Shown: positions 32,969 through 46,225, counted from the stretch's first letter. The stretch: 64,000 nt of DNA from Psococerastis gibbosa (GCA_963971405.1 OZ020490.1:6434874-6498873); one strand, 5' to 3'. The notes: a model not told the origin generated them from the letters alone. A program made the numbers and translations.

Positions 32969-33429
32969 GGCGCCCATTCCACATACGTACATCGTCAATG
33001 AAAATTATGAAATTGAAGGACATTTCAATTTTACTCTATGCTATTGTTAAAATTAATCAATTATCAATTGATCATAGAGTAAAATATTAGAATATTAGAA
33101 GTTCTTTGGTAAAATCACAAACAAACAAACTAAAATTAAAAAATGGCGTCATGAGATATGACAAGTACAACTATTTTAATTGATTTCTTTAAAAAGAACG
33201 CATTTCTGTATAAAAATTATAATAAGGATTAAATAATAAGGCGACGAAGAAAACAAATGCAATTTCAAGAAACAAATGCAAACAAATTTCAAAAATTTGG
33301 CGCATACGCTTCAATTGAAAATTGTCAATTTTTGAAAAAACATATGGAATGGCCCCCATCAATGAGAAATTGAAATGTCCTTCAATTTCATAATTTTCAT
33401 TGACGTTGTACGTATGTGGAATGGGCGCC
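32969..33429. mobile_element. Foldback MITE, GGCGCCCATTCCACATACGTAC ends
   Basis: The left and right ends mirror each other (right end TACGTATGTGGAATGGGCGCC). The interior has TTCAATTTTACTCTATGC and CTTCAATTTCATAATTTTCA. An inverted close copy lies at 36,245-36,672. The flanks are TTA and ATA. Confidence 0.8.
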
Positions 33430-33614
33430 ATACCGGTACTTAGATAAAAGTTCATAGTCGTCATAGTGGTTCAAAATTTGGAACGCAAGAGTGTTTTGTG
33501 TGATATTTTAATAAATCAATAGAAAAAAATAAATGCCTTCTACGTATATGGAATACCCGCCTTACGAAAACAGAGTGGGGTGTACGAAACAAGTAAAATC
33601 GAGGGAAGTAGACG

Positions 33615-33770
33615 CAATATTTCAATGAAAAGATTTAGAACGTTTTGTAGAAGCGCAGCGTCTGAGATGGTTGGGACACGTCGTAAAAATGTCAGGGGCG
33701 TCGTACAAGCAAGATGACTGAAGAAGTGTGTTTGAGCCGGCCAAAGCCGATCAAAGACGTTAGTAGTTCG
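33615..33770 (+). pseudogene. LINE reverse-transcriptase C-terminal fragment
   Basis: The plus strand reads RFVEAQRLRWLGHVVKMS, the RLRWLGHV motif found near the C-terminus of many non-LTR retrotransposon ORF2 proteins. It runs into stops on both sides and has no visible tail. Confidence 0.6.
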
Positions 33771-34020
33771 GTTGGCACGTTCCATGCTTGATTAAATCGA
33801 GCTAATGTTACAATGTCAATGGTAAGCTTATCAGAGCTTGCCCATTGGGACTGGTAGTCTGTGTGGGTTGACACTGAGGAGTAAACCACTTTGTCAATGG
33901 CTAAAAATTCAATCGGGAACAACGCCAGTAATGTCCCGAAACCAATGGGGTCGTTGACAGAATAAGATTCAAGATAAGGCTCAATATTACAACTAAGGTA
34001 CAATAAAGATACGTCCATAA

Positions 34021-35182
34021 GGTGGCTATTCCACTTGTCAATTTTTCTTCAATATTGATAATGTCATTGACGGAAAATCATCAATCTTTCATTCATATTT
34101 TTGCACCTCATTCCACTTGTCTTCAATAATTGACAATTTTTATTTTCAATTTTTTCCAATTTTGTAAGTTTGCCCGCCGTCTTTCTTTTTTATTATATAA
34201 TCTTCAAGAAATTTTATGCTTTAAATTATGAAATAATTCGTTTGTTCTCAAGAAATTAATTACAATTATTTATCATATCCAGACAATCAATCAATCAATC
34301 AATAAATCAATCATTATAATCACACAATATGCACTTCATTTGTGATACAAAAATACCGTGGACCCAGTAGGCCGTGGCCCGTGATGGGTCCAGACCAACT
34401 GTTGTTATTGTTACAATAATAGTCAATAGTCAATCAAAACAATAATATTGGAAGTATAAATAAGTTAGTAGGGAGCATATTTAATTAAGACGACGCCATT
34501 GCAGTGGCGGGTCCAGAGCCCCCCCCCCCCCCCCCCGCCGAGAAAAATTAGCCTACACTACATAACATAGGACATTCTAAACAAAAACCTTAGTGGTAAC
34601 ATGAATGTGTCTTCATGTTTAAATTATAAATTTTACTGCTGTAAAAATCGTAAAACACCCCTATTTTGAACTTATATTTTCAAAATTTTCCCCCGGGGGA
34701 GACCCGCATTCAGCAATATCAATGAGCATTTCAGCATTTCTTTGTATGCTTTAAAAAAAAATCAATGCTTTGCTACTGTTAAAATGCGTAAAAACCCACT
34801 ATTTTGCACTTAACTATTTTCAAGTTTTCCCCCCGGAGCCCCCATTGGTCCCTATCTGCACCAGGCGCATGGGTTTTCGAAGAAATGCACTGTAAATTAA
34901 TGTGCCTCGTTTAGCAACAAAAAAAACCAATTGCACAATCGCTAAAAATTAATTTGGCTTGGTAGCCTGCACCCACTTTTCCCAGAATGGCCCCTCCGAA
35001 AATCTGTCCTGGACCCGTCCTTGCGCCATTGTTTAATTTTAGTTTGTTATTGTTGGCATGCGTAATTTTATTCTATGATTATTGATCAATTTTAACAAGC
35101 GGAAGTTAAAATGGAAAATGACGTAAAGTAAAGAAAAAATCTCATCAATTATTGAAGAAAAATTGACAAGTGGAATAGCCGG
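34021..35182. mobile_element. Harbinger-like MITE enlarged by a nested hAT MITE
   Basis: The ends GGTGGCTATTCCACTTGTCA and TTGACAAGTGGAATAGCC are inverted, and the arms continue as AATTTTTCTTCAATA / ATTGAAGAAAAATT. TAA precedes the left end. The interior is 522 bp larger than the original because of the hAT insertion at 34,502-35,023. Confidence 0.78.
34502..35023. mobile_element. Nested hAT MITE, 8-bp TSD
   Basis: CAGTGGCGGGTCCAG and CTGGACCCGTCCTTG are inverted ends. CGCCATTG flanks both sides exactly (34,494-34,501 and 35,024-35,031). A C run lies at about 34,519-34,536, and CCCCCGGGGGAGACCC near 34,690 links it to the minisatellite type at 9.4-10.2 kb. Confidence 0.9.
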
Positions 35183-35274
35183 CAAAAAGCCCATCAATGA
35201 TAAAATAAATAAAGTACGCTTTGAGATAAACCACGGCCCTTACTCTCCTGTTTCATCATCTGCATCATAAGCAC

Positions 35275-35590
35275 GAGGTAGCAAGTTAACTAAGACGCAA
35301 ACGAAGGGGGAGAAGCCTTATAAGTGTAAAAATCAAACACCTCATGAAATATCAATAGTAGAGTTGTCAAAAATATCTGGGCAAGCAGAAGAAATTATTC
35401 TGAACATTTTGATACATGATATGTACCTCTTTCTAACACAGATTCGCCACAATTGGTGAATTAGATTTGTAAAAAAAACTATTGGTGTGGTAGACCCGAG
35501 GAAGGAGTTCAACAACTGTAGCCAATTGGTGTTACATGCCATACATCGAAATGTAGAGAAGCATTACTGCATTACCACTCACTTTTACTA
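35275..35590 (+). repeat. Repeat derived from a C2H2 zinc-finger gene, copy 1
   Basis: Near 35,295-35,330 the plus strand reads TKGEKPYKCKNQT, the linker of tandem C2H2 fingers, followed by about 250 bp of UTR-like sequence (GAGGAAGGAGTTCAACAACT, ATCGAAATGTAGAG). The UTR-like part recurs at 44,105-44,290 and the finger part, decayed, at 47,560-47,680. Not an intact gene. Confidence 0.5.
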
Positions 35591-35594
35591 TTAT

Positions 35595-36025
35595 ATAAGA
35601 TTTTGAATAGTGCAGCTCTATCATATCTCTATAAGCGCCTAAAGCCATTGAATTCGCATAGAAATGGACTTGTATTGCGGATACCTCGACATAACACAGC
35701 TTTATATGGTAGTTCTTTTTTTGTAAATATCTGCCGCCAGTGGAACTCCCTAGATAAGGAAATTAGATCCCAGCAAAAGCCAGCCACTGAAAAAATTGCT
35801 AGGGACAGAATAGTTTTAAAATACAATTTATGTCTATAAGGTATTAACTGTACGTCTTTATATAGTTTTTAATGTATTTTTAGAATAAGATTGCTTAAGT
35901 TAAGTGCATGTATTTTGGAAATTGTATTGCTTTTTGGACGTAGGTTAGACAGTAAAAGACTATCTAGTCTTAAGTCTCGCCCTGTAAATATAAGACGTTT
36001 ATTATTATTATTATTATTAATATAA
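35595..36025 (+). pseudogene. LINE 3' end: ORF2 C-terminus plus UTR and (ATT)n tail
   Basis: An open stretch to 35,839 encodes RIPRHNTALYGSSFFVN followed by RQWNSLDKEIR, typical of the C-terminus of CR1/Jockey-like LINE reverse transcriptases. About 150 bp of 3' UTR follows, ending in (TTA)n near 35,998-36,019. The catalytic domain is absent, so this is a 5'-truncated copy. Confidence 0.75.
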
Positions 36026-36104
36026 ATACATCCCTTCGGCACAGGGAAGTACTGGCCGGAGAAGAAGAAGAAGAAAGAATATAATGAATATTAATTACCC
36101 AAAT

Positions 36105-36240
36105 TAGAGAATCAAGAAAAATCTGGACTTGGAAGGATTCGAACCCACGATCTATGCCTTGCCGGGGCCATTATCACTTACACAGAGTTCACTAGATCCT
36201 CTATATCACGCTCTTTGACAAGTTTCGTATTGGAAGGCAG
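36105..36240 (-). repeat. tRNA-like repeat, family 3, copy 2
   Basis: On the minus strand GATCGTGGGTTCGAATCCTT carries the B box, and CCCCGGCAAGGCATAGATC precedes it as at 31.37 kb. It abuts the MITE at 36,245. Confidence 0.65.
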
Positions 36241-36244
36241 GTAA

Positions 36245-36672
36245 GGCGCCCATTCCACATACGTACAACGTCAATGAAAATTATGAAATTGAAGGACATT
36301 TCAATTTCTCATTGATGGGGGCCATTCCATATGTTTTTCAAAAATTGACAATTTTCAATTGAAGCGTATGCGCCAAATTTTTGAAATTTGTTTCTTGAAA
36401 TTGTATTTGTTTTCTTCGTCGCCTTATTATTTAATCCTTATTATAATTTTTATACCGAAATGCTTTCTTTTTAGAGAAATCAATTAAAATAGTTATACTT
36501 GTCATATCACATGACGCCATTTTTTAATTTTAAATTGTTTGTTTCATTGTTTGTGATTTTACTCTATTATCAATTGATCATTGATCAATTTTAACAATGG
36601 CATAGAGTAAAATTGAAATGCCCTTCAAATTCATTATTTTCATTGACGTTGTACGTATGTGGAATGGGCACC
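36245..36672. mobile_element. Foldback MITE, inverted copy of 32,969-33,429
   Basis: The left GGCGCCCATTCCACATACGT and right ACGTATGTGGAATGGGCACC are inverted. TAA precedes and TTA follows. The whole interior matches 32,969-33,429 in reverse. Confidence 0.82.
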
Positions 36673-37239
36673 TTAGCACAGCTACACAACTATCTAATCG
36701 AACAGGTCTGAGAGCTTCTTTATTGCATAAAGGTAATGTGCTTAATTTAGGCCTTTTTTTCAATTGTAAGCTGCACACGGGCTAAGCCGTGCACCATGTT
36801 ATTATAATTGTAATTGTAAAGACGTTTGATGGAAATAATAAAGGTATGTTACGTTATTTAATTATGAATGTATGAAATTGATATTTTTAACTGCTCTACA
36901 ATCAATATTTTATGTGAAAATCGACTTCGTAAAAAAACGCGTAGTGGGTGTACTTCGATTTGCTCTAAATACCAAGGATAAAAATGTAAACGAAACAATT
37001 TTAAAAATAGCACTTTGCATGCCACATTTATATCCGTGGTAACTGAACTTGCTGACACTGCTTGACACCGGAAAGCCTTTGTAAGTATATAGTAGTGAAT
37101 TTAACACAATACATTTGAAAGTGATAACAAAAAAAAATCTAGAAAAATAAAACACTTTTTTTCCCCATTAAATTTTGGATTCCCTCAGAGTCATAAGCCG
37201 GCGTGGACCATCTCTTGGCGGGGGAGCAGAGGCGGTCGG

Positions 37240-37430
37240 TTAAGAGAGGAAGGGGTTGGCGGAGGGCGACAGTGGCGCCGCGAGGGGGTCTTCACCATAA
37301 GCTGCGACTCTGGCCGGGCCCTGGCTCATTTGGTTGAGCGATGGTCGGGGAGGGATGGACTGCTGGAACAGGTTCTGAACGGGTGCGGGGGCGGGTGTGC
37401 CACCAAACGGGTTGGACGGCCCACCAAAAC
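37240..37430 (-). CDS. lqf/EPN: Epsin last coding exon (two NPF motifs)
   Basis: After TTTACAG: FGGPSNPFGGTPAPAPVQ ... SANPFLS and TAA at 37,242-37,240. Ending within a few residues of an NPF motif is typical of epsins. No clear AATAAA was found in the first 150 bases downstream. Confidence 0.93.
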
Positions 37431-40400
37431 CTGTAAACAAAACCAGCGAAGTAAACAAATATTCACCAAATAAGAATTTCGCGGCAATATTTCGGGTTCC
37501 CTTCCAACAACTATAATAAAATTGAATACGTAGATGGCGCCTAACCATAAATATTGCCGATAGCGGTGAAACGTAGAGGAAAATGGCGAAGGAAGACGAG
37601 TCGGTCAGCGTAACACCTGTGTTTGCACCATTCGTTTGCACTACGCATGCTCGTGGACTCTAACCACAGATCATCGTATAATTATATATTAGTACTCAAT
37701 TCATGGCTGCCACATTCCGTGGTTTACCTCAGAATTCCGTGCGAAATAATTCTATTCCGAGAAATAACCGGGATCACCCATTTTTTTAGGTTTTTCTGTG
37801 GATTTTGGGGGAAATACCTATGCATACCAGTATTTGCATGCCAATTTATGGAATCATGTCAATTTTTGATGGTTGAAGCTGAAGCTGATCGGTATTTTTT
37901 TTATCGGCTGCAATTTAAAGCTACAATTAAAATAACCAGATAAGGTTAGGAACCAGGGCCAAGGACAGATGAGAGTTAAAAAATCATATCATGTAAAGGG
38001 GACCAACATTTAAAAAAATTCCGGAGTATTCCGTGAATTATTTAAAAATTCTTAGGAATACGGCTGAAGCCTAGCTGAAGTCGTTTGGCAACCCGCCCCT
38101 GGTGGCTGGTACTCATCGTAGCCTACCATCATTCGTGCATTTAGTTTTTTTCTACTACTGCACCTAATAAGGTTTTTAAAAATGACATTACATTGCTCAC
38201 ATTTAAACATCATGATACAGCTAGGGAACGTACATAAAAAAAGAAAATCTAAACAGTAAAATTGAAAACCAAATTTACATTGCACGGTAGTTAAAACGTA
38301 AAATGTTAAAGTTGACGAGCATGCGCAGTGCAAAAATCCACAGAAAAACCTCAAAAATTGTTGATCCCGGAAATTTCTCGGAATAGAATTATTTCGCACG
38401 GAATTCTGAGGTAAACCACGGAATGTGGCAGCCCTGAATTGAGTACTAATATATAATTATACGATGTTCTGTGGTTAAATCCACGAGCATGCGCAGTGCA
38501 AACGAATGGTGCAAACACAGGTGTTACGCTGGCCGACTCGTGAAGGAAGTATTTGCAGGTTGTAGGGTTCCAACATAAAAAAGAAAATGGCGGTAAATTA
38601 AAAACAAATGAACAAGTGGGGCTGAAAACAGAACAACGGCGCAGTAAGTTCTGCACACATCATCCTAGGTCTCTGGCAATCACAATAGCTTTATTATGAC
38701 TTTATTTAGCTTACGGCGAGAACCTCCAAGCTTTATCTCAGTTACAAATTTTTACTGAGTCATTGCATGCTCTGCGTATGCCCACCTTACCCGCCTGGTA
38801 AGAACAGATTCAGTCAAATTTTGTGAAATACACAGTACTTAATAAAACTAATGTAAAAATGCTAATGGGAACACTAACGACTACGTTACCTAGCAATTAA
38901 AGAATTAGCGCAAAGAATTAGCGAAATAGATAATAGGTACGGTAACGCCACACACAAATAAAAGCAACCCGTCAAGGGTAGGGGGGGGGGGGGCGCAAGG
39001 GTAGTTAGTAGAACGCAATGTCAAGAACAAGTTACAGGGGACTAATGTCTAGCTGGCACAATGACTATTTTATCAGCTATTTATATCATATACACATCTA
39101 TCATGAATGGTAAAAAGAACTAAGGAATAGTTAGAGGATAAACACAGGTCAGCATATGAGTGTCGGCACGCCACAGGGGAACACAAAACCGGACCTGTAT
39201 AGTTCAGAAGATCGGCTGTGGAAGGCTCAGGTGCTCTAACAGGGCGGTACGACGTTGTTAAAGTTGCCGTTTTCGAAGGTGCCCAAATGTCTGTGTTACT
39301 GTAGGACAGCGAGTCTACAGCAAAAACAATAAACAATGCAAATAAAAAGAGGGCAAAAATAACGCAGCACGTCAAGCCCATCCCGGGGCTGTACACCGTT
39401 ATCAATATGGCGGGGAAATGGGCCTGCACAAGCTAAGTACGCAATTTCGCTGGTTAAATAAATAGCCTGCACAAGCTAAGTACAGAGTTTTGACCGAGTC
39501 CAGGTATCCGTTCTGTTATGCTGCAATGTGTAAGACATCGATATGTTTTACATTGGTACTTATCTCTGATAGTTGACTTACGGCTTATGGAGCCCCGTAA
39601 GGGATATTATAGCTCCTGCCGTCCCAGTTAATATATTTCTATGGTCAAGCCATCGAGGTTTCAGACCTCTTGAGCACCAAGGCAAGGCAGGTAATGGTTA
39701 TTAATTTTTGGGATAGCGTCCATGGCTCGACTAAAAAATAAACGTAATAAAAATGGGTTTGAGCTTGTGACAACACGATAGACGTGAAACTTCACCAATC
39801 AGTTAAAACCCCCGAAACCCAGAATTAATGCATGTGCAAACACTCCCATTTACTGGGTAACAAAAATATTTCATCTAAACGCTCTTTCATTAGACGCTCC
39901 TGACACTAAGGTGCCCATTCCATTGACCGGCTAGGGCTATTTCCAAAAACGGTGACGTGGTAGCAGACATTCAAAACTTAGGTGGCGTTTCCACCGACCA
40001 CGCATTGCAGAATTGACGGAAATGTTTATTTTCCTCTATGCCACAGTTAAAATTGATCAATGATCATACAGTAAAATCACAAACAAACTAAAATTAAAAA
40101 ATGGCGTCATGGGATATGTTAAGTACAAACATTTTAATAGATTTCTATAAAAAGAAAAATTCTAATTTCCGTCAATGTCATTTGCATTCTGCAATGCGTG
40201 GTCGGTGGAAACGCCAACTAAGTCTTGAATGTCTGCTACCACGTCACCGTTTTTGGAAATAGCCTTAGCCGGTCAATGGAATGGGCACCTTAAGTAAATT
40301 TCCACAAAACATCATGTAAAATATAAAATAAAAACATTATAGGTCTACTAATATTATTTACATACAATATTATAAAATACTACACAAATCACTATAGCCT

Positions 40401-43400
40401 ATTGAAAAATGAATTTATTTCATTCCTATGTTTTTATTATATAATTTGATTTCAATTCTCTATAAACATAATTTGCTAATTACTGTATACTGTAAGTAAC
40501 TTAGTAAAACAAAATTGTACTATGATGGAATTTAAATTTTACAAAGTTTTCTGCGTAAGTTGTGCATGTTGTTGGACGTTCAGGTCTACTTGCAAAAGGA
40601 ATTATGATGGAATTTAAATGCTTATTTATTTATTCATTTAAAACCGAAAAACTGTATTAACGTACTATAAATCATAAAGAGATATACAGTATATACACCT
40701 AAAATTCCAAAAAGCAAGATTAGTGGCACTGCCGGGACAGGGACATCGACCTGCAACACTGGTCCGTTTCCTCCAAAGTGACTAATGACCTCCTATTGTT
40801 ATGTCCTCCTAATTGGGGGGGAACCATGTTTTCGTTTTCTGTCTTTAGCAGGCTAACTCAATTTATACTTCATACCTCCCAAAGTTGTAAAGAGATGTCA
40901 GGACATGTAGAGAAGTGGTACAGACTCCGATTTCACCCGAAAGGTTGTTGGTTCGAGTCCTACGCTTGCTACATTTTCTAGCCATGCTTCGGAGGGCATG
41001 TAAATCAGGTGGTTGTTGAGTGTAAGAGAGGGCTTTATAGCCCTAACCCCGCTAGGTTGGCTTAGTAATAGAACAAAAAGTCAAAAGAAGAAGAGAGGTT
41101 ATCCCCGTTGAGTCAATTCGATGAAATCATTTCCGTCAGATGCCATCAATCAGTCCCTTGTAAAATAATGTTGTCTGAAACAAACCTGGTTGCGAAGGCT
41201 TCGTAACAGTCACAAGGTTTTCCAAATTTACAAGCCCGGAATTTTCACCCAAAAACGATTGAGGCGACTTCTTCATATGTTGCGGTTTGTCGTTTAGACC
41301 GTCGGCGAGGCCACTTAAATCGAAGGCATCCGAGGCATCTACAAACAGACATACATACGGTATATATGCGTTACTGGGTATTCGTAGTGAATTCCAACTC
41401 CTCAAATTTTTAGCCATATAAATTAGGCGGGGTTTCCACTGACTTGCTAGTGCTAAATACAAATACGGTGACGTGGTAACAGACATTCAAGACGGCGGGG
41501 TTTCCACCGACCACGCATTGCAGAATGTAAATGACATTGACGGAAATGTTTGTTTTACTCTATGCCATAGTTAAAATTGATCAATGATCATACAGTAAAA
41601 TCACAAACAAACAAACTAAAATTAAAAAATAGCGTCATCGGATATGTTAAGTACAAACATTTTAATAGGTTTCTATAAAAAGAAAAATTCAAATTTCCGT
41701 CAATGTTATTTGCATTCTGCAATGAGAGGTCGTCGGAAACCCCGCCTAAGTCTTGAATGTGGAAGAATGGACGAAGACCACCTGAGGGACTGCACGGCTC
41801 TCACCTACCCGAACGATGACTTGGTGAACCGCTATTGGGAAGCTCGGCGACGAATGGTTGAACTACCACGTTCGGGCGTTGGATAAACTAAAGTAAGTAG
41901 TCTTGAATGTCTGTTACCACGTCACCGTATTTGTATTTAGCACAAGCAGGTCGGTGGAAACCACGCCTTATGGCACACGAGTATTGGTCTGGGGAGGGAC
42001 CTCTGAAGGGAATATGGACGCTGTACTCAGGCTCCAAAAGAGGAGACCGCTACTTGCTAAAACTGGGACCTCGTAACAGTTGTCACCCTCAGTTTATAAC
42101 ATTAAAAATCATGACAGCCCCAAGTCTATGCACATGTAGATGCATTTTATAATTATCTTAAAGCCAGAGGTGCGGGGGAAATTTAAACAAAATGCGGACA
42201 CCCACACCTACAACACGAGGCAAAAGGGAGACCTTGAAGTGAGGGTTCTAGAAGCAAAAGGTTCCAGTTCCACTTAACTAAATTTTTCAGGAGAGACCAA
42301 AAACTGTAGGTTAGCTGATAACGTACTTAGGAATCTGATTATTTGACGCTACATTTTAACATTAAGGAAGTCCCATTTTGCTGCTAACAACACTGTCACT
42401 TTGTAGCCCTTTATTAGACGATTCCGCCGATACCAATAACTCAATATCGCCAAAAATTGGAACTGCAACCTTTTGCTTCTAGTACCCTTACACTTAGAGT
42501 GAGCGGCTGGTTCCTATACTACAAGGTTTCGCCTACCTTAGGCAACTCCCTATTGAACTCTAAGAGGCGAGAAATGTTACTAACTTCCCTAAATTGCTTA
42601 GAGACCATCTCATACAGTCAGCTTTCTACACTGTCACTGAGGCCCTAGCACAATGGCAGAACTACCTGGCTTTGACGATATTTTAACGATTTTACTTTAT
42701 GCTTTCTTGTCGATTACTTGTTGATTCCTTGATTATATATTTTAACAGAAATATATAATATATATATATATTAGTCACACTACCTACTACACTGAACCGG
42801 ACCCACTTTTTCACTTTTTCTAACATATCCTTAAGAACCGGTCCGAGTTTACTCGAACATGCTTTCCAATTTATCGATTAGTAGAGAGAGAAAATGATTA
42901 ATTTCATGGTAAATAATTTTCCGATGGTTAAATTTCGGATATCTCGTTGGGGGGGGGGGGGGGGTCCACCTGACCCTGACGTCACTGAAGGTGACTTAAA
43001 TTCTAGATAGGTCAGACCTACACATTACCACACAGCAATAATGGCAGGGCACGCAATGCATTTGAGCGTGAATTTGCTTTAATTTTTTCAACAACAAAAA
43101 AAAAATTTGCACCAAACCCAATAGTTTTTTGGGAAACCAAACTAACCGGTTTCATTACTCAATTTAACACCTAAAACATGCTTGAAGTTAGAAAGAAAGG
43201 TTTCGCAGAAAAATTATTTTTTAGTCATTTTTCATTAAAATTAAGTTATTTTTATTTTTTTACCCCCAGAAGCAAACTATCAAGGGGCAAGCGACCCCCC
43301 GCATTTTATCAACATTAATAACCACTATAATATATGTGAATTTAAAAGAAATCGTTGGAGCCGTTTTTGAGAAATAATTTTTTTAGACGTTTTTTTGGAG

Positions 43401-46190
43401 TTTTTTGAGAATAACCCCCCCCCCCCCCCCAAATTGAGTTAGCCAAAAATAAAAATAAATTGTCTCAAGTTATGATTTTTATAAACCTACATGCCAAATT
43501 TCATTTAAATCGACCGAGAAGTTTGCCCGGAAATCGATGAACAGACAGACAGACAGACAGACAGACAGAGCAACAGAGCGACAGACAGACAGACATTTCG
43601 TAAAAACCACTTTTTTGGGTTCCTGGGACCTCAAAACGTGTAAATCCGTTGAAATCTCGGAATCGAAAATTTCGACCGTCACAAAGCTTTCCTTATACTA
43701 CGTATAAATTGGAAAGCAAAAATACAAATAAAACTCACTCTCTTATGAGAAATCGGAAGAGTATAAGCCTCATGGGTGTAAAAATCAAATTACAATTACA
43801 ATTTACAATTTAATTATACATTTGGAAGGGGAGCCCAAAGGACAAGTCCCGTGCTGGGCCCCCCTTTTACAAAAGTTAAATATAATAAATTCACAATCTA
43901 TAATCTTTACTACTAGATTTAATGAAAATAAATAAATAAATAAAATAAAAGGAATCAAACAAGATAATAATATAGCAAACAATAGTAAAATGCAAGACAA
44001 AGAGTAATATGAGGTATAGTGTAAATGTTTTAGAATAAATATTGTATATATATATACTGTACACACATCCACTCATATACATATACATACAGTATATATA
44101 CTTTTACGTATTTACAGGTACCTCATTAAATATCACAAATGGAATTTGGTGTGTACAAAAAGGGTTGGCGTGGTAGTCACGAGGAAGGAGTTCAAGAGCT
44201 GTTAGTATTAGTTATATATAGTTATATTATATATTAGTTATATATGTTATAAATCGAAATGTAGAGGACTATTTCTGCTAATTGAACGAATATTTTTTGA
44301 CGGCTCTTCTAATTCTACTTCCTGTGAATATCAACGGGGTACTTCGATTTGCTCTTAGGCAAAAGGATATAATAAAAATACAAATTGCACAGTAAACACT
44401 TACCATTGATATTATTCCGGGGCCGATTAGAAATTATGGCAAAATCATCTAAATCGGGCGGAGACAGGGGGGTCGAGTGGTCTGTTGAGGGGGACCAGGG
44501 ATCCGCAGCCCCCACCGGCGTCGATCTCCCAACCCCTGGGGTCGACCTGCTGGTGGCCCCCGTCACAGGCGCCCACGGGTCATTGATAAGGGGGGCTGCG
44601 GCGGGGACAGGGGGGCGCTGAGGTGGCGGGGGCTGAACGGGAGCCCATGGGTCCACGGGAGGCGCACCCGCCGGGACTGAGGTAGGTAGCCACGGGTCGA
44701 CAGCCTAGAAATTAAAAAAAAAAAAACGGTCTCAGTATCTATATAAACAACATAACTTAGGAACTAGACAGATATAGTTATAACTTAAAAGCAATCTTGA
44801 TGGGAAGAAGACTGCAAGAACGATCTGAAAGCGTGCTTCGAAACGTTTCGTAAACATGTGCGGTCGACATCTTCAGTGGGATAAATAAATAAGGCCTTTT
44901 TATTGTTTCTATTACGAAGCCAATCTAGCGGAGTTAGGGCTATAAAGCCCTCTCTTACACTCAATTAGGAAGGCCCGGGACCGCCTGCTTTACATGCCAT
45001 CCGAATCATGGCCAGAAAATGTAGCCAGTGTGGGACTTGAACCTACAACCTTTCGGGTGAAAGTCAGAGTCTTGACTGGGACTACGTAGACTTCTAAGAT
45101 TTTATCTCGAATCATACCGGAATCTACTGATTCATCTTTGCTGACAAGATCCCGTTCATAGAGATTTGAAAATAGCGCAACGAGACAAATTGTGGAATCT
45201 GACCTTAAATTTACATACAGTAGGACAAAATGCCACTGTTAAAAGATTTGACACTACTGCACAAGGTTCTGGTGTATTATCAATTATTGGACAATGTTCG
45301 CGCATAAATTTTAGCCGTTTATATATATACATATATATTGACTTTTTTTGTTCTATTACTAAGCCAACCTCGCGGAGTTAGGGCTATAAGTCCTCTCTTA
45401 CACAAAACTAGAGAAGCCCGGGACCGCCTGCTTTACATGCCCTCCAAAGCATGGCCAGAAAATGTAGCAAGTGTGCGACTCGAACCAACAACCTTTCGGG
45501 TGAAAGTTGGAGTCTGTACCACTACTCTAAATGTCCTGACGTTTAGCCGCTGGCGAGCTGGTGCATGTCCTCGATGTCGGCTACAAGCACCAATAGAGAA
45601 GCACAGACATGCTTACCATTGACACGTAACAGACATGAGCCCCACTTAACCATGTTCTTGCCTAGTGCGTTTCACCAATGCAAACACAATATAAAATAAT
45701 ACGAGTATTCACTATCCGGTATTTAGCATGCTAAACCGTGTTAAATACGTTAAATCAAGAATTCCATCCTCGATAGTAAATTATAACGGCAAATTATTTA
45801 GCAGTGCACTGAAATTTAGGGGTTCGCTAAATCCATCGTAAATGTAAATATAAACGTAAATTTGTGTGAACCGCCTAGCGGCCATTTTAATTCTATTAAA
45901 TTTCTTAAAAAGTTTAAAGAAGTTTAAGGAGGCTCGTCATGATTATTTTATGAGTATGTATGGTGTGTAAATGGTCGATTTTAGTTTTAGTTTAGTTTTG
46001 TAGTTTGAGTTACATTTTTGTGTAATATTTAAGTTAACATTATGGGTTAATTGTAAGAGAGGGCCGAAAGGCCTAAAATTCGCTAATATGGAAAGTAAAG
46101 ACAATTTTCTTCCTTTCTCATTTTTTTTACTGTCAATATTTTGAGAATGAGTGGTTAGTCCTTAATTGTTAATTATTATGATTATTATAT

Positions 46191-46225
<35 letters not shown>

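Noticed and set aside
33540..34018. Two overlapping minus ORFs of 81 and 108 codons
   Set aside because: They oppose a recognisable LINE C-terminal fragment on the plus strand and show no domain of their own.
39073..39429. 118-codon minus ORF with a hydrophobic segment
   Set aside because: It begins inside a repeat shared with 54.0-54.5 kb, lies in an epsin intron on the same strand, and shows no recognised domain.
40950..40960. Functional tRNA gene from the A and B boxes
   Set aside because: The boxes lie in a multi-copy SINE with a long non-tRNA body; no cloverleaf acceptor stem was found.
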